Shown one piece after another: positions 24,501-34,760 of a stretch of DNA of 64,000 nucleotides. The stretch comes from Trichobilharzia regenti (Eukaryota > Platyhelminthes > Trematoda > Strigeidida > Schistosomatidae): the NCBI GenBank assembly GCA_944472135.2, contig OX235268.1:8252589-8316588 (forward strand), written 5' to 3'. The translations under genes were made by a program, and so were the position numbers. The notes below the pieces were generated by a model that worked only from the letters and a program-made list of their open reading frames with translations, did no database searches and was not told the origin of the DNA. Position 1 is the stretch's first letter. Every line of letters starts with the position of its first letter.

Positions 24501-27500
24501 ACGTCCGATCCCCTGCCGAGCACGAAAGTGTCATTCATTTAAAACTTCTGTATAAAGATTTGTTATATTAATTTATATAAAAATGTTCACAGTTAAAGCT
24601 TACAATAATCATTTTACGTAATTTCGAATACCAGCTATCTTATGCTATTCATATTCGAAGTGTTCCGTATTCAGTAATACAACGGCTGTAATCTGTCATG
24701 GCTGGTAATTGACACATCATTTTACTATATTCTGTGATTCTAATAAAAAAGAACTTCATTCCGTCACCTCATTGTTCACTAAACAGTGATCTTCAATTTG
24801 AAGTAAGTACAACAAGAGTTAATTCTGTAATGCCTTTTCATTAAATGTATAGCAACTTTGAAAACATGCATCATTCATACGGATAATCATTAGTCTTGTC
24901 TATTTTCTGATAAACAAACACGTGTTGGGTAAAACCGGATTTTGATCGGTTATTCCCTGAGAACTTCATCAGACACTTATGAATATGAATCATGTTTGCT
25001 AGCACTCAGTGATACACTCTGGATTTTCAACCTGTTTGAATAGTTTTCCGTGGAAGTATGTTAAAATAGTGAATGTCACTAGTGGGCTGCAACACTTCAG
25101 ATTCCAAAGATATCTGTTCCAAGTAGTTTATTCTCGGATTTTCTTTTGTGAATTCGTTTGACATTTAAGTGATCGGTGTATTGGCAAATCACACATTCTA
25201 ATGTAGTGGATTATATCGTGTGAGCATCAGTTGGTGGGAAAATATTAACTTGAATTATAAACTGAAAAAAGTATGAGGATATGTAATAATCTTACTGAGA
25301 ATCGTTTCAATTATCTGAGGAAAACATCAATCAGCCGTTCCTACATTATGTTCGTGAATTCTTAATGGCATTTTTTGTCATGTAGATGTACACCAAACGG
25401 AGAAAAAACGTGACCATCACTCCACTGGATTCACATTTGACGTATTCAGAGAGCATGACTAGCTTAGCTTTTGCCTTGTTTAACGTTAAGGACATTCCTG
25501 AATAAAACTTTTACGTTACACGTGGTCATACTTTGTTGACAACTTTTACAAATCCATTAGCATCAAATGTGACTCAGTTTTGTGAAGTCAGCAGAAACTT
25601 CAAATTTTCACTCTTTTGTATGACCGTATTACACCTGGAAAACTTTTCATGCTTTCATACACGTGGCACATCACTTTTGGTAAACTTTATATTTGAGAAG
25701 CAGAAATAATTGCAGGTATTCGAAGTCTGTGTTTAACATTGTTTAATGTTCATGAGAAAGGCTTATGCGAAACCACTGTTAATGTCATACTTCCCCTGTG
25801 ATTCGAATTTGCACTAGAGTAAGTGAAAATCAAACCTGACTTCTGTAAAAGCGATTCATTCATGTAATACAGTACTCTGATGGTCACCTATACATCTGAA
25901 TGTTTCTCAAATTCCTCAAAATGTGTCATCATTTTCCCTGATATATTTAGGATATCTGTAAGACTAGAACTACAAACAGTCACCGTAATGCCACCATATC
26001 ATTTTCTCAACAAAATGAGTTGATTATTATTATTGTATCCTTTAGTTCCTAGAGAAACAAAGGGCTTCAGCTGCGCACCTCCATTGCCTTCGGTTTTCTG
26101 CCAACGCTTTCACTCCGCTCCAAGTCTGCCCACATGTTTTCATCTCCTCCTCGCATAACCTCCTCCAAGTCACCCTTGGACGACCGACTCGCCGTTTCCC
26201 TTTAGGGTTCCACTTGAGGGCTTGTCTAGTGATGTCGCTTGATGGCTTCCTCAGGGTGTGGCCAGTCCATTTCCATGTCTTCCTGCCTATTTGTTTCACA
26301 ATTGGTTGCTGGTTGGTTCGCCCCCAGAGTTGATGGAAAGGATATACTGCAAATTATGAAAGAGAGCTTAGAAGAAAATCGCCCTCACAAATTCCTACCA
26401 TGGACCTATTAATGATTGCACATCGTGTATGAGTTTGTTTCTAGATAACCAACTGTGAAGATGTCTGTGTTTATATTTGTCTGGTGGAATATGGCGATCT
26501 CCGGTTCAGTTTATTTTCTAAACTAAACGACACATTGATTTTGCATCCCTACTCCCGATTTGAAATTTGATCCTTGTAAAATCCAACGTCATAGTGAAGT
26601 GAATCACAATTAGATTCGGCAATGATTCATTTGAATCGATGATCATGACTGACGTGTGACTAAGATATTTCACTGCACACATAACTGGGCAGCCACCATT
26701 TAAAGGACAACTGTCCTTGTAAAAGCATGACAAATAACCAACAACTTTTTGTACACAAGTATGCAATTTCTAAACAGGAATCTATCCAACACTTAGAGAA
26801 TTCCTTCTGGATATCTGGTGAGTTTATTCAAGTATTTGTGTATCTCACTTCATTTCGATATAAGTGGTTGTTCAGTTAAAATGTGTGAGTAAATACTATG
26901 ATAAAGACATCTGAAATGAAATCCAACACAGCGAAACAGCTATTTGTTAAAACCTTTAAACTGCGAAAAATTCAACATTCATTCTGACAATTATTACTCG
27001 AAAAAGTTCTAAAATCCTTCGAATGGATACTAGTCCATTTCAACCCTACATTCCTTCGAGTTTCTTCTTGGAATGTGAACGATTCTAGCCGTTCAGCATT
27101 ATTATTATTGCTCCCTTGGGTTCCTAGTGGAACATAGGGCTTCAACTGCACGTCTCCATTTGCTTCTGTCTTTTGCTGTACTTTTCACCTGCATCCATGT
27201 TAGTCCATATTCTTTCAACTCCTCTTCACACGATCTCCTCCATGTCACCCTTGCACTGACGTCCCACACGCCGCTTCCCTTTCGGGTTCCACTCGAGGGC
27301 TTGGCGCGCGATGTCACCCAGCGGTCTCCTCAGCGAGTGTCCGATCCATCTCCACTTTCTCCTGCATATTTGTTGGGCGATTGGTTCTTGCTTTGTTTGT
27401 TCCCATAGTTCCTTGTTGGTGATTCTTTCCGGCACAGCCATCTGATCTTCAGTATAGAGCGAAGACAGTTGTTAATAAAGGTCTGCAACAGGCTGTTGGA

Positions 27501-30500
27501 AATATTCTTTGTGACCCACCCTCCACCTCCAAGAACTGACTGACTTGACGTTTGTATTGAAAATCCGAATTTTGTTGGTGATGCTGAGTGACGAAGATTT
27601 CCAGATTGATTTCAGGCTGATGAATGTGTTTCTCGCCTTCCCGATTCTCGCCATTTGACATCCTCGTCCGCTCCTCCTGTAGTTGAGACAATGCTCCCTA
27701 GATAAGTGAATGAAGTAACCTCTTTCAAATCCCTCCCGTTGATGGTGATTGACGTTGGATGTTGTTGCTGTTGTTGGTTGGTTATTTTCATAACCTCCGT
27801 CTTGTCTATGTTACCTGGAGTCCTGTCTTTTCTGCTTCTTCGACCAGTTTGTCGGTTTTCGCTTGTAAGTCTTCGATTTTGTGTGACATCAAACATATAT
27901 CATCCGCGAAATCCAGGTCTTCTAGGTTCTTCACGTCGGTCCAGGATATTCCTGTCTTCTCGTTTCCCACTGACTGACGCATAATCCAGTCAGTCCACCA
28001 CAATTAGGAATATCATTGGTGATAAAAAGCCCTTGTCTGACTCCTGTGTTTACTCCAAACGCCTTGCTGAGTCTTCCGTTGTGGATCACTTGACATGTGC
28101 CGTTGTCGTACAGCTGTTGAATAAGGTTGATGAATATTTGGGGTACGCCGTAGTACTCGAGTAATTTCCAAATTACTTCACGATCAACGCTGTCGAAGGC
28201 CTTCTCAAAGTCTATAAAGTTGAGGTAGAGGTTTGATTGCCATTCCATGCTTTGTTCGATGATGATGCGTAGAGTTGCAATTTGGTCAGTACATGATTTG
28301 CCTTTCCTGAATCCAGCTTGTTCTGGTCGGAGTTCTGTCTCCAGTGCGTCCTTTAATCTCTCCAGGATGATGCGACTCAGGATTTTACTTGGCGTCGATA
28401 GGAGCATGATTCCTCGCCAGTTCTTGCAGAGTGGGCCTAAGTCCCCTTCTTTGGTAGTTTCACGAGGTAACCTTTCCTCCAGTCAGTAGGCACCTTTCCC
28501 TCCTTCCAGACCTTTTGCAATAATGGAGTCAGCATGTCTGCTGTAGTCTCTGGGTCCGCTTTCAGTGCTTCAGGGGGTATTCCATCTGGTCCGGCTGCTT
28601 TTCCAGCTTTCAGAAGCTTGATTGCATTCAAGACTTCAGCTCTCGTTGGAGGATTGGTGTCAACTTGCAGTTGTGTGCGCGCTGTTGTTGGTATTTCTGG
28701 ACGGGTTGCAGGTGATGGTCGGTTCAAGAGTCCTTTGAAGTGATCCGCCCATTGTTTAATCTGTTTTTCTTCCTTGGTAATTGGGTTCCCTTGGCTGTCT
28801 TTTATAGGTTTCGCTTGTGTTGATCTCTTCCCGGATAGAGATTTGGTTATCTGATATAGTGTCCTCAGGTCCCTTTTGCCTGCTGCCTTCTCAGCTTCAG
28901 TGGCCATGTTGTCGTAGAATCGTCTTTTGTCCTTCCTAGCACTTTTCTTCACTTCTTTGTCCAGTGCTGTGTAAGTTGAGCTCAGCGTCTCCTTCTCCTG
29001 TCCGTCCTTGCATTGAATCATTTTCTCTTTCACCATTCTCCTCTCTTCTATTAATTTCCAAGTGTCCGTTGAGAGCCATTCCTTGTCTTGTCTCTTCTTT
29101 CTTCCTAGAACCGTTGAACACGTTTCGTTGAGAATCGCCTTCAGAGACTTCCAATGTTCTTCCACGCATGATTCTTCAGTGATGTCGCGTAGTGTTTCCT
29201 GCTTTGCTCTGACAGTTGCAGTGAAAGTGTTTTTTGTGGTTGTGTCCTTCAGTTTGAGTGTTGAACTTGCATTGTGGCCTATCCCCAGCTATCCTCGAGG
29301 CTTTTAGTTTCACCTTGAAAGTCCCTTCACTAGATAGTGGTCTGAACCCACATCTGCTCCTCTCCTTGACCTTGTGTCCAGTAGGCTCCGTCTCCACTTT
29401 CTTGAAATTGAGATGAAGTCTATTTGGTTTTGGTGTTTCCATCTGGTGAAATCCATGTCGTCTTGTGTATATCCTTGTGTTTGAACACACTGCCACCAAT
29501 CACCAAATCATTGAAGGCGCAGAAGTCTGAGAAGAGTTCACCATTGTCGTTCATTTCACCGAGGGCCTCACGACCCATGGTGAGTTCTCTTCCTGTGTTG
29601 TCTCCTCCCAGCTTCGCATTCATGTCGCCCATCAGGATTTTGATATCGCCATTTGGGACGTTGTCCATTATTGCTTGTAGTTGTCTGTAGAACGCCTCCT
29701 TCTTCTCTTGTTCTGAGACGTTTGTAGGCGCATAGCATTGAATGACTGTAACTTTCCTTCCTTTTGAGTTGAACCTGGCTGTCATTATCCTGGAGGAGAT
29801 TGGTTCCCACTGCATGAGAGCTTTGGCTGCTGTTGGTGACATCATGATGGCCACTCCCTCGGTGTGCTCGTGGTTGTCCTCTGGGTGGCCGGAAAAGATT
29901 ACTGTCTCTCCAGTAGGTAGTTGGCACCTTCCAGTTCCGTTCCATCTGCTTTCGCAGATTCCCAACACTTCTATTCTGTACCTTCTCATTTCAGCGGCTA
30001 TCTGGGCAGCCTTTCCAGTTTCGTACATTGTGCGAACATTCCAGGTACCCATCCTTACTTTTGCTTTCATCGAAAGGAAGCGCATCGGCTGACTGGCTTC
30101 CCGAAGGCTTTCACCAGCCTGCGTCATTTCACTTCCCCGATTCCAGCGAAAAATAAGGCTATTGTTTATGTTTTTAGAATTTTTAATATATTTATTCGTT
30201 GAAGTTTCTGTAGCGATTTGGTTGTTTTACGGGGGTGGAGTTGCTAGCACCACGCTCCTACCCTCCCTCTTTACCCGGGCTTGGGACAGGCGAGAAAACT
30301 AGTAAGCTAGTTGCCTAGCAAGCTAGTATCTGGCGAGGTTAACCGTTCGGTAAATGAGCCATAATGTCTGATTTCATGACAGAAATAACCGAATAATGTG
30401 ATCCAATTACTTAATAGTTGAACATGAGTTAGAACAGGTGAAGGAATTATCTACTTAATTTATTATCTATCCCAAAAACATCACAGTATTTTAACAGGAA

Positions 30501-31271
30501 TGTATTCAGGATGATCCCTAACCTCAGCATTTTAACACAAGATGGATTAAATCCTTCAACTAGAGAAAAAAGCTTAAGAATCACTATCTTATTCGTCGAC
30601 TTGAAATGAATAAAAAATGAGTTCGTCAGATCTATCTGAAGAAACGTGCTGATAATTGAAACGCATGGTGAAGTCATAATATGTGGAAGTGTTACTCGTA
30701 TGATTGTCCCTGATATCCGAAAATCTGCAATTTATAATTTTGGGCTTGTCGATATGCTTAAGTCTCAATAATTAAGACAAAATTTGTCTGAGTATCAAAT
30801 AACTCCACATTTGAACACGCAAATATTGGAGGGACACTTACAGTTGTCTAAAAGTAATTTTGACAGATATGGTGCACGTTTATCATTTGACTGCTACCAG
30901 TCACTGACCAAATCACTGCGAGTGTAAAATCAAGCCTCGAAGCCTTCGAAATGAGTTAAGTCAGTGTGCATCAGATTTATCAGCACAAAGTTAAAGGTGT
31001 CAGTTGGATAACAGCCGGATACAAGAAGATTCACGAACATTCTAAAATGTCTTCTTTTTATTTGTTTATTTTTTTATTAAATATTTATAAAAAACTGATG
31101 AAGGAATTTGAACCGATTTCATCGTTTTATGTGTGTAACTTTGTTTGCAGGAAAGCCTCCTGTTACCGACTAGTTGATACTTGGGGCTGCTTTTTAGATA
31201 AGTTGCCGAAAAATCTTGGAGGAAAAGAGTCTCTATGTTTTCATTCAGCACCCCAAAATCCATCAGGATAA
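21544..31271 (+). CDS. Gene 2: small secreted micro-exon-type protein
   Basis: Inferred exons: 21544-21616 (signal peptide MMGFSISLLGLCILFPEIL; two in-frame ATGs, the second at 21547 matches the paralogs), 22851-22862 (12 nt, ctcaacaagtca), 23625-23630 (6 nt, tggaag, optional), 24787-24802 (16 nt), 26797-26817 (21 nt), 31151-31271 (terminal). All have AG/GT borders and join without a stop into about 81 residues counted from the second ATG, or 79 without the 6-nt exon. The mature part reads AQQV-(ME)-VIFNL-KEFLLDIW, then KASCYRLVDTWGCFLDKLP with C-x8-C-x15-C, LGGK and a tail ending QNPSG. A 14-nt relic exon at 22009-22022 has a damaged acceptor. The introns carry a fold-back SINE, a rearranged SINE and two RTE elements. 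AATAAA at 31330-31335. The layout resembles schistosome micro-exon genes encoding secreted proteins; no family number is assigned. Confidence 0.65.
22206..22428 (-). mobile_element. Fold-back SINE with two hammerhead-like arms
   Basis: The central tRNA-like unit reads on the minus strand (A-box-like tggcctaatggtttacgagc, B-box-like gaatcgaatcc). It is flanked by inverted arms of about 42 nt (22212-22253 and 22380-22421). Each arm carries a hammerhead-like string (ctgatgaagagtcc...ggacgaaac), but with an extra AGA between CTGATGA and stem II, so it is probably inactive. A related copy sits at exactly the same intron position in gene 3 (39763-39965). Confidence 0.65.
24334..24522 (-). mobile_element. 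Rearranged tRNA-derived SINE with inverted head
   Basis: The body of the SINE seen at 38110 lies here on the minus strand (gattacagcttgattccaca, gtatggaattttt, cccaaatttc). Its tRNA-like head is present twice in opposite orientations (gtaggcaggggatcgaac and gtccgatcccctgccgagc). The paralogous spot in gene 0 (about 5030) is an empty site (cccttttgattttgagcatg). Confidence 0.7.
26025..26326 (-). mobile_element. RTE-type LINE, 5'-truncated copy with TSD
   Basis: It encodes on the minus strand the basic C-terminal tail (IGRKTWKWTGHTLRKPSSDI, later WNPKGKRRVGRPRVTWRR), open for 85 codons, with a (TAAT)n-type tail. It is bounded by an 8-bp duplication gagttgat (26017-26024, 26327-26334). The paralog at about 6540 (aatgagtagatgaaaagg) is the empty site. 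Confidence 0.85.
27105..27441 (-). pseudogene. RTE C-terminal basic domain (two frames)
   Basis: The end of the RTE polyprotein, split by a frameshift near 27260: RRKWRWIGHSLRRPLGDIAR and WNPKGKRRVGR in one frame, VTWRRSCEEELKEYGLTWMQ and WRRAVEALCSTRNPREQ in the other. The same tail recurs, more or less decayed, at 506, 16370, 26025, 32210, 55200 and 60300. The basic character suggests nucleic acid binding; that is inference. Confidence 0.75.
27612..28407 (-). pseudogene. RTE reverse transcriptase core, frameshifted
   Basis: Contains the RT blocks in order: LRPEQAGFRKGKSCTDQIAT, then FIDFEKAFDSVDREVIWKLL (motif A, catalytic Asp), TGVRQG (motif B), and in a second frame LDFADDICLMS (motif C, the FADD catalytic box, at about 27892-27926). 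A third frame gives TYLGSIVSTTGGADEDVKWR. At least two frameshifts separate these blocks, so no active enzyme is encoded. Confidence 0.85.
28437..29165 (-). CDS. RTE linker and N-terminal RT segment (242 codons open)
   Basis: Minus-strand frame with a basic, helical linker (KEMIQCKDG-like, KKSARKDKRRFYDN) leading to the start of the RT fold: LNRPSPATRPEIPTTARTQL, AIKLLKAGKAAGPDGIPPEA and GYLVKLPKKGT. It is part of one original ORF with the endonuclease upstream and the RT core downstream; the breaks are frameshifts. The same segment is found at 53847-54095 on the + strand. Confidence 0.8.
   Translation of the reverse strand: MEEHWKSLKAILNETCSTVLGRKKRQDKEWLSTDTWKLIEERRMVKEKMIQCKDGQEKETLSSTYTALDKEVKKSARKDKRRFYDNMATEAEKAAGKRDLRTLYQITKSLSGKRSTQAKPIKDSQGNPITKEEKQIKQWADHFKGLLNRPSPATRPEIPTTARTQLQVDTNPPTRAEVLNAIKLLKAGKAAGPDGIPPEALKADPETTADMLTPLLQKVWKEGKVPTDWRKGYLVKLPKKGT
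29420..30127 (-). CDS. RTE APE-type endonuclease domain
   Basis: An open frame of 235 codons encoding the N-terminal nicking endonuclease of the LINE. Visible motifs: MGTWNVRTMYETGKAAQIA (first Asn block), VLGICESRWNG (catalytic Glu block), VIQCYAPTN and ILMGDMNAKLGGDN (Asp-x-Asn block). In this family the enzyme nicks target DNA to prime reverse transcription. The frame ends near WISPDGNTK; the expected final SDH-type motif is not in this frame, so the domain may be truncated by a frameshift. Confidence 0.85.
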   Translation of the reverse strand: MTQAGESLREASQPMRFLSMKAKVRMGTWNVRTMYETGKAAQIAAEMRRYRIEVLGICESRWNGTGRCQLPTGETVIFSGHPEDNHEHTEGVAIMMSPTAAKALMQWEPISSRIMTARFNSKGRKVTVIQCYAPTNVSEQEKKEAFYRQLQAIMDNVPNGDIKILMGDMNAKLGGDNTGRELTMGREALGEMNDNGELFSDFCAFNDLVIGGSVFKHKDIHKTTWISPDGNTKTK

Positions 31272-31329
31272 TTTTGTTGACAAACTATTTCAAATAATTT
31301 AATTATGTCCACGGAGTAAACAATTGAAA

Positions 31330-31335
31330 AATAAA
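31330..31335 (+). terminator. Polyadenylation signal AATAAA of gene 2
   Basis: Canonical hexamer 59 bases after the stop, at the same relative place as 440, 7966 and 44747 in the other CYR-type copies. Confidence 0.55.
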
Positions 31336-31752
31336 CAATTTTTTGAGAGATGTTCGGTATTCTGGAACAATATTTACATATGCAAAGTGTTAGAGGACGT
31401 AAGCTACTTCCTTACTGATTTCAAACGGTTGATGGTTTATTGATTATCGAGAATATAAGTAGGTCTTCTTCACTCAGTCACAAGTTTATTCATACACTAA
31501 AACTGATAAAATGTTGAGTGATGTAACTCATTTTCGGCTAGGAAATCGGACACAATCTTTAGGATTCGGAAATCTCTATAGTTTTAAGAAAACAGCGATT
31601 ATGTTGGCGTCTTGACGAAAGGATGGCTGACAAGGTCAAAATACTCATTTATTTGTCAGTGAAAACGTTTTTACTTCCATTCTTTACATGCTTAGATGGA
31701 TATTGGTGCCCGTTTCTTCATACTTGTCTGCATTCTTTCAACAATATGCCAG

Positions 31753-31761
31753 CTGATGCTG
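31753..31761 (+). pseudogene. Isolated 9-nt micro-exon of a further gene copy
   Basis: The 9-nt segment ctgatgctg lies between acceptor atatgccag and donor gtaagt. The downstream intron (gtaagtgaatg...ttatcaaacacactgata) matches that after the 12-nt exon of gene 4. No 16-, 21- or terminal exon follows before 39 kb, and no signal exon precedes it, so this is a fragmentary copy. An RTE piece inserted just after it (31858). Confidence 0.5.
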
Positions 31762-31857
31762 GTAAGTGAATGTTTTTAAATAACTTATCAAACACACTGA
31801 TAATGGTGATTTCAGTAAAAGTTTGAGCATTGTGGAAAAGATCAAATAAGTTATACA

Positions 31858-32486
31858 TACCTACCTGGGAAGCATCGTTTCAACTGCAGACGGAACTGAT
31901 ATGGATATCAAAGCAAAGTTTGGAAAAGCAGGACAAGCTTTCATTACTCTTTAGTCTGTAGGGAGGTCAACAGCACTACTCAGCATCAAAAACAGATCCG
32001 GGTTTCCACCTCCAATGTGAAGTCAGTCAGTGCTACTATACCGATCAGAGACTTGGCGTGTCATAAGGAAGATCTCAAACAAACTTCAGACCTTCATTAA
32101 TAGTTGTCTTCGATTAGTACTCAAGATCAGATAGCCGGCCAGAAAAGATTAGCAACAGGGATCTCTGGAAATGAGCGAACCAACCCAGCAGGAACCGATT
32201 GTGAAACAAGTAGGCAGGAAGAAATGGAGATGGATCGGACATACGCTGAGGAAATTATCAAGTGAGTGACATCACTAGACAAGCCATCGCTCGAGTGGAA
32301 CGCCAAAGGGAGCGGTGAGTTGGTCGTCCCACGGTGGGGTGACTTGGAGGAGGTCATGTGAAGAGGAGATGAAAGCATGTGAGCAAACTTGAAGCGAGGT
32401 GATAAAGTTGGCAGAAAACCGAAGGCAATGGAGACGCGTGGCTGACACCCTGTGTTCCTCTAGGAATTAAAGGATATAATAATAAT
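31858..32486 (+). mobile_element. RTE-type LINE, 3' fragment
   Basis: Begins at the YLGSIVST-equivalent (ctacctgggaagcatcgttt), continues through the C-terminal region (gaggaaattatc, cggtgagttggtcgtcccac) and ends with the conserved 3' end and an ataataat tail (about 32474-32486). 5'-truncated, with frameshifts. Confidence 0.8.
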
Positions 32487-33900
32487 GTATGAGCTTCAGT
32501 AATTTGCACACAGAGATAACGCACCCTCATAACAGAAGGCAAAACATCTAATTTTCCTTAATGAAGTATTCATGCAGTTCAGAAGTACTCAATGACTGTG
32601 CTGTCAGATCATATGAATGTTTCGCATCAAAAACCGCCTTATTCTTGCTTCTTTAACACTGAAAAATGTTAAGAAAGGACACAATCAGCTTTGAGCTACT
32701 TGAGTTGATCAATTTATTTGCCTGTATCAAAAGGCATGAATGTATTGGAAACCTTGCATTCTGTTTCCCTCAGACAGAACTATGCAGTAGTGAATCGAAA
32801 CCACTATTGATTACTTTCTAATTTAGCGTATAATGTAATCTCTTAAAGGCTATTGTAAAATTGATGAATGATGCTGATCCTGACATTATTGAAAAAAAAA
32901 CACGGTTAAGCGAACAGTCCTGTTTCGGCGAATTCATTTAGTGACTGTACAATCATAATTAACTTATTTTATATGGGTTTACATTGAGTATGTCTGATAA
33001 GAATAAGCATAAATAGTCAAGAAATTTCAAAAAACATGTGATGAGCAATCAAATCGTAAATATTGGGGGTATCAATGGACGTGAACACTGAACGATTGTT
33101 TATTGGAATTGGTAGACAATGGTGGGAAACTCAGAGGCGGGAATGGTTCAGTCGTGTACAAGTTCGAAGAAGACGGAAGAATACCAACAAAGGGACATTG
33201 TATTTTGTATAAAACATTTTCCTATAGACTTATACTTATCCAGACTTTAATTTTCAAGCAATACAACTTTCTTAAAGTACTGGTGTTTTGGAGTAAAAGT
33301 CGAGGAAGTCATGGTAATTATCGGTTCGGAGAGTCTTCGTTACAATAGGAACTTGGGGTTAAGTTCCTTGACAAGGTGTGTGAAGATTAGTTTTGTCAGA
33401 AAACATAGATTTTAATAGTGATCAACATATAAAAGAAGCGCAATACAGTTACGTAATACGATGAATTGCTAAATAAGTGCTTCATGATTCGGAAGCTCAT
33501 CAAAACGAAGAGAACTATGGAATTATGTAAGAGTTCTGAAAATTACAAATGTAATAAGGAGTTTGAAAAAGAATAAAACAAGCACTCATACATCAAGTTG
33601 GCATAAGTCAGCACCATTATTACCATGATAGTAGAAGTGATTGGATGATTTGCTTTACTATGCATAACTCCGAGTTTTTCTAACTAAATGGCTACAGCTT
33701 CAGCAGTACAAAGGAGACGAAAGCGTAGTGAGATTGATAGGCCTCCTTGACTTTGTAGGTTACTTTGAAAGAAGCATTTGTTGAGGTGCAATGACCTGTG
33801 TTGAGAAAATGTTCAATTATTCCACTAATTATACAATCATCAACAACACATCAACCCTACTCTCGCACCAGTGTTCACCCTTACCTCTAGTTACAATTTT
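32487..33900. other. AT-rich stretch, no gene recognised
   Basis: The first part (about 32560-32860) is paralogous to intron sequence after 3700 and 23690 in genes 0 and 2. The rest has no counterpart in the window and only short, motif-free open frames (for example 33103-33348 +). Confidence 0.45.
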
Positions 33901-33910
33901 ACTATTCATG

Positions 33911-34760
33911 ACGTTATTACAAGACGGAGATTATCTGAGAAGTGTGATGTATTTGCGCTATACATTTCGAACATTCCGATCCCTCACACATATACTTGTC
34001 AAGTCAATATATATGGAAATGTTAAATTAAACAAAGTGACAAAAAAACAATTAAGAATAATTAACACAAACATTTGGTAATCCAATCAAATAAGGATTAC
34101 CAAGGTAGGTTAAGCGTAATGACGAACTGTTTTTGAATACACAAGAGGGGCTTAAGTCTATGAATAGCTATAGCCTCAGCGTATTTCAGTAAACGCCCTT
34201 GACCGATTTTACAGATGACCTTAAAGGCTGAGTTAACATCAATCTTATGATTCATCTCGATTAGATGTTTAGCTATAGACGAATTTGGTAGTCTGCCACC
34301 TGCATCTATTGGCTTGTCACAATTCATCTGTTTTTCAAACCATTTTGGGATATGCTCTCCCACCCTCACATGCAAAGCGCGATTACTTCTCCCTATGTAT
34401 GTCAGTTCACACAAAAATTGGTAAATTTTGTGGGATGTGATATAATCACTTGTGCATATTTTTAGCTTGTTCCACAGTTACAAGCTGGGCTGCATAGTAC
34501 TTTCTATGGATGATCGAATTCCACCTTGTATATTCAAAACCAGTTTGTTATTACTCTTAACCTACCTTGGTAATCCTTATTTGATTGGATTTCCAAACGT
34601 TTGTGTTATTTATTCTTCATTCTTTTTTTGTCATTTTGTTTAATTCAACTTTTACATATATATTGACTGGACAAGTAAAGGTGTGAGGGAGAGGATTGTT
34701 CGAAATGTATAGCACAAATACATCACATTTCTTCATATAATCTCCGTCTTCTAATAACGC
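33911..34760 (-). mobile_element. Penelope-like element fragment between inverted arms
   Basis: Arms of about 235 bp at 33911-34145 and 34525-34760 are reverse complements with high identity (shared core aatcaaataaggattacc). Between them, on the minus strand, lies a GIY-YIG endonuclease coding segment. Penelope-like elements are known for terminal repeats in direct or inverted arrangement and for this endonuclease, so I read this as a 5'-truncated element with its repeat inverted. Confidence 0.75.
34097..34414 (-). CDS. GIY-YIG endonuclease domain of a Penelope-like element
   Basis: An open frame of 105 codons. It starts inside the domain with ELTYIGRSNRALHVRVGEH, the YIG half of the motif with its Arg/Glu-His block, then SIAKHLIEMNHKIDVNSAF (the helix with the downstream His) and LLKYAEAIAIHRLKPLL, with the conserved Glu. 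The N-terminal GIY strand and the reverse transcriptase are missing. The frame runs into the left inverted arm. Family assignment rests on these motifs. Confidence 0.75.
   Translation of the reverse strand: MCELTYIGRSNRALHVRVGEHIPKWFEKQMNCDKPIDAGGRLPNSSIAKHLIEMNHKIDVNSAFKVICKIGQGRLLKYAEAIAIHRLKPLLCIQKQFVITLNLPW

Larger units (their letters stand above)
27086..30347 (-). mobile_element. RTE-type LINE, nearly full length (about 3.26 kb)
   Basis: Read on the minus strand: a GC-richer 5' leader (30128-30347), an APE-type endonuclease (29420-30127), a linker, a reverse transcriptase with its core motifs spread over three frames (27806-29165), a basic C-terminal domain (27105-27441) and a 3' end tttccactaggaacccaagg-like followed by AATAATAAT. 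Its layout fits the RTE clade (schistosome SR2/SjR2 type). Frameshifts make it non-autonomous. It lies in the last intron of gene 2, antisense to the gene. The two flanks (gccgttcag / aaccgttcgg) suggest a short, imperfect target duplication. Confidence 0.9.

Noticed and set aside
29424..30202. Plus-strand frames opposite the RTE endonuclease
   Set aside because: Shadows of the minus-strand coding; no independent motif.
31696..31761. Signal-peptide exon MDIGARFFILVCILSTICQL
   Set aside because: It is hydrophobic and ends at a good donor, but the last 9 nt align with the variable micro-exon slot and the rest with its upstream intron, so the hydrophobic frame is probably chance.
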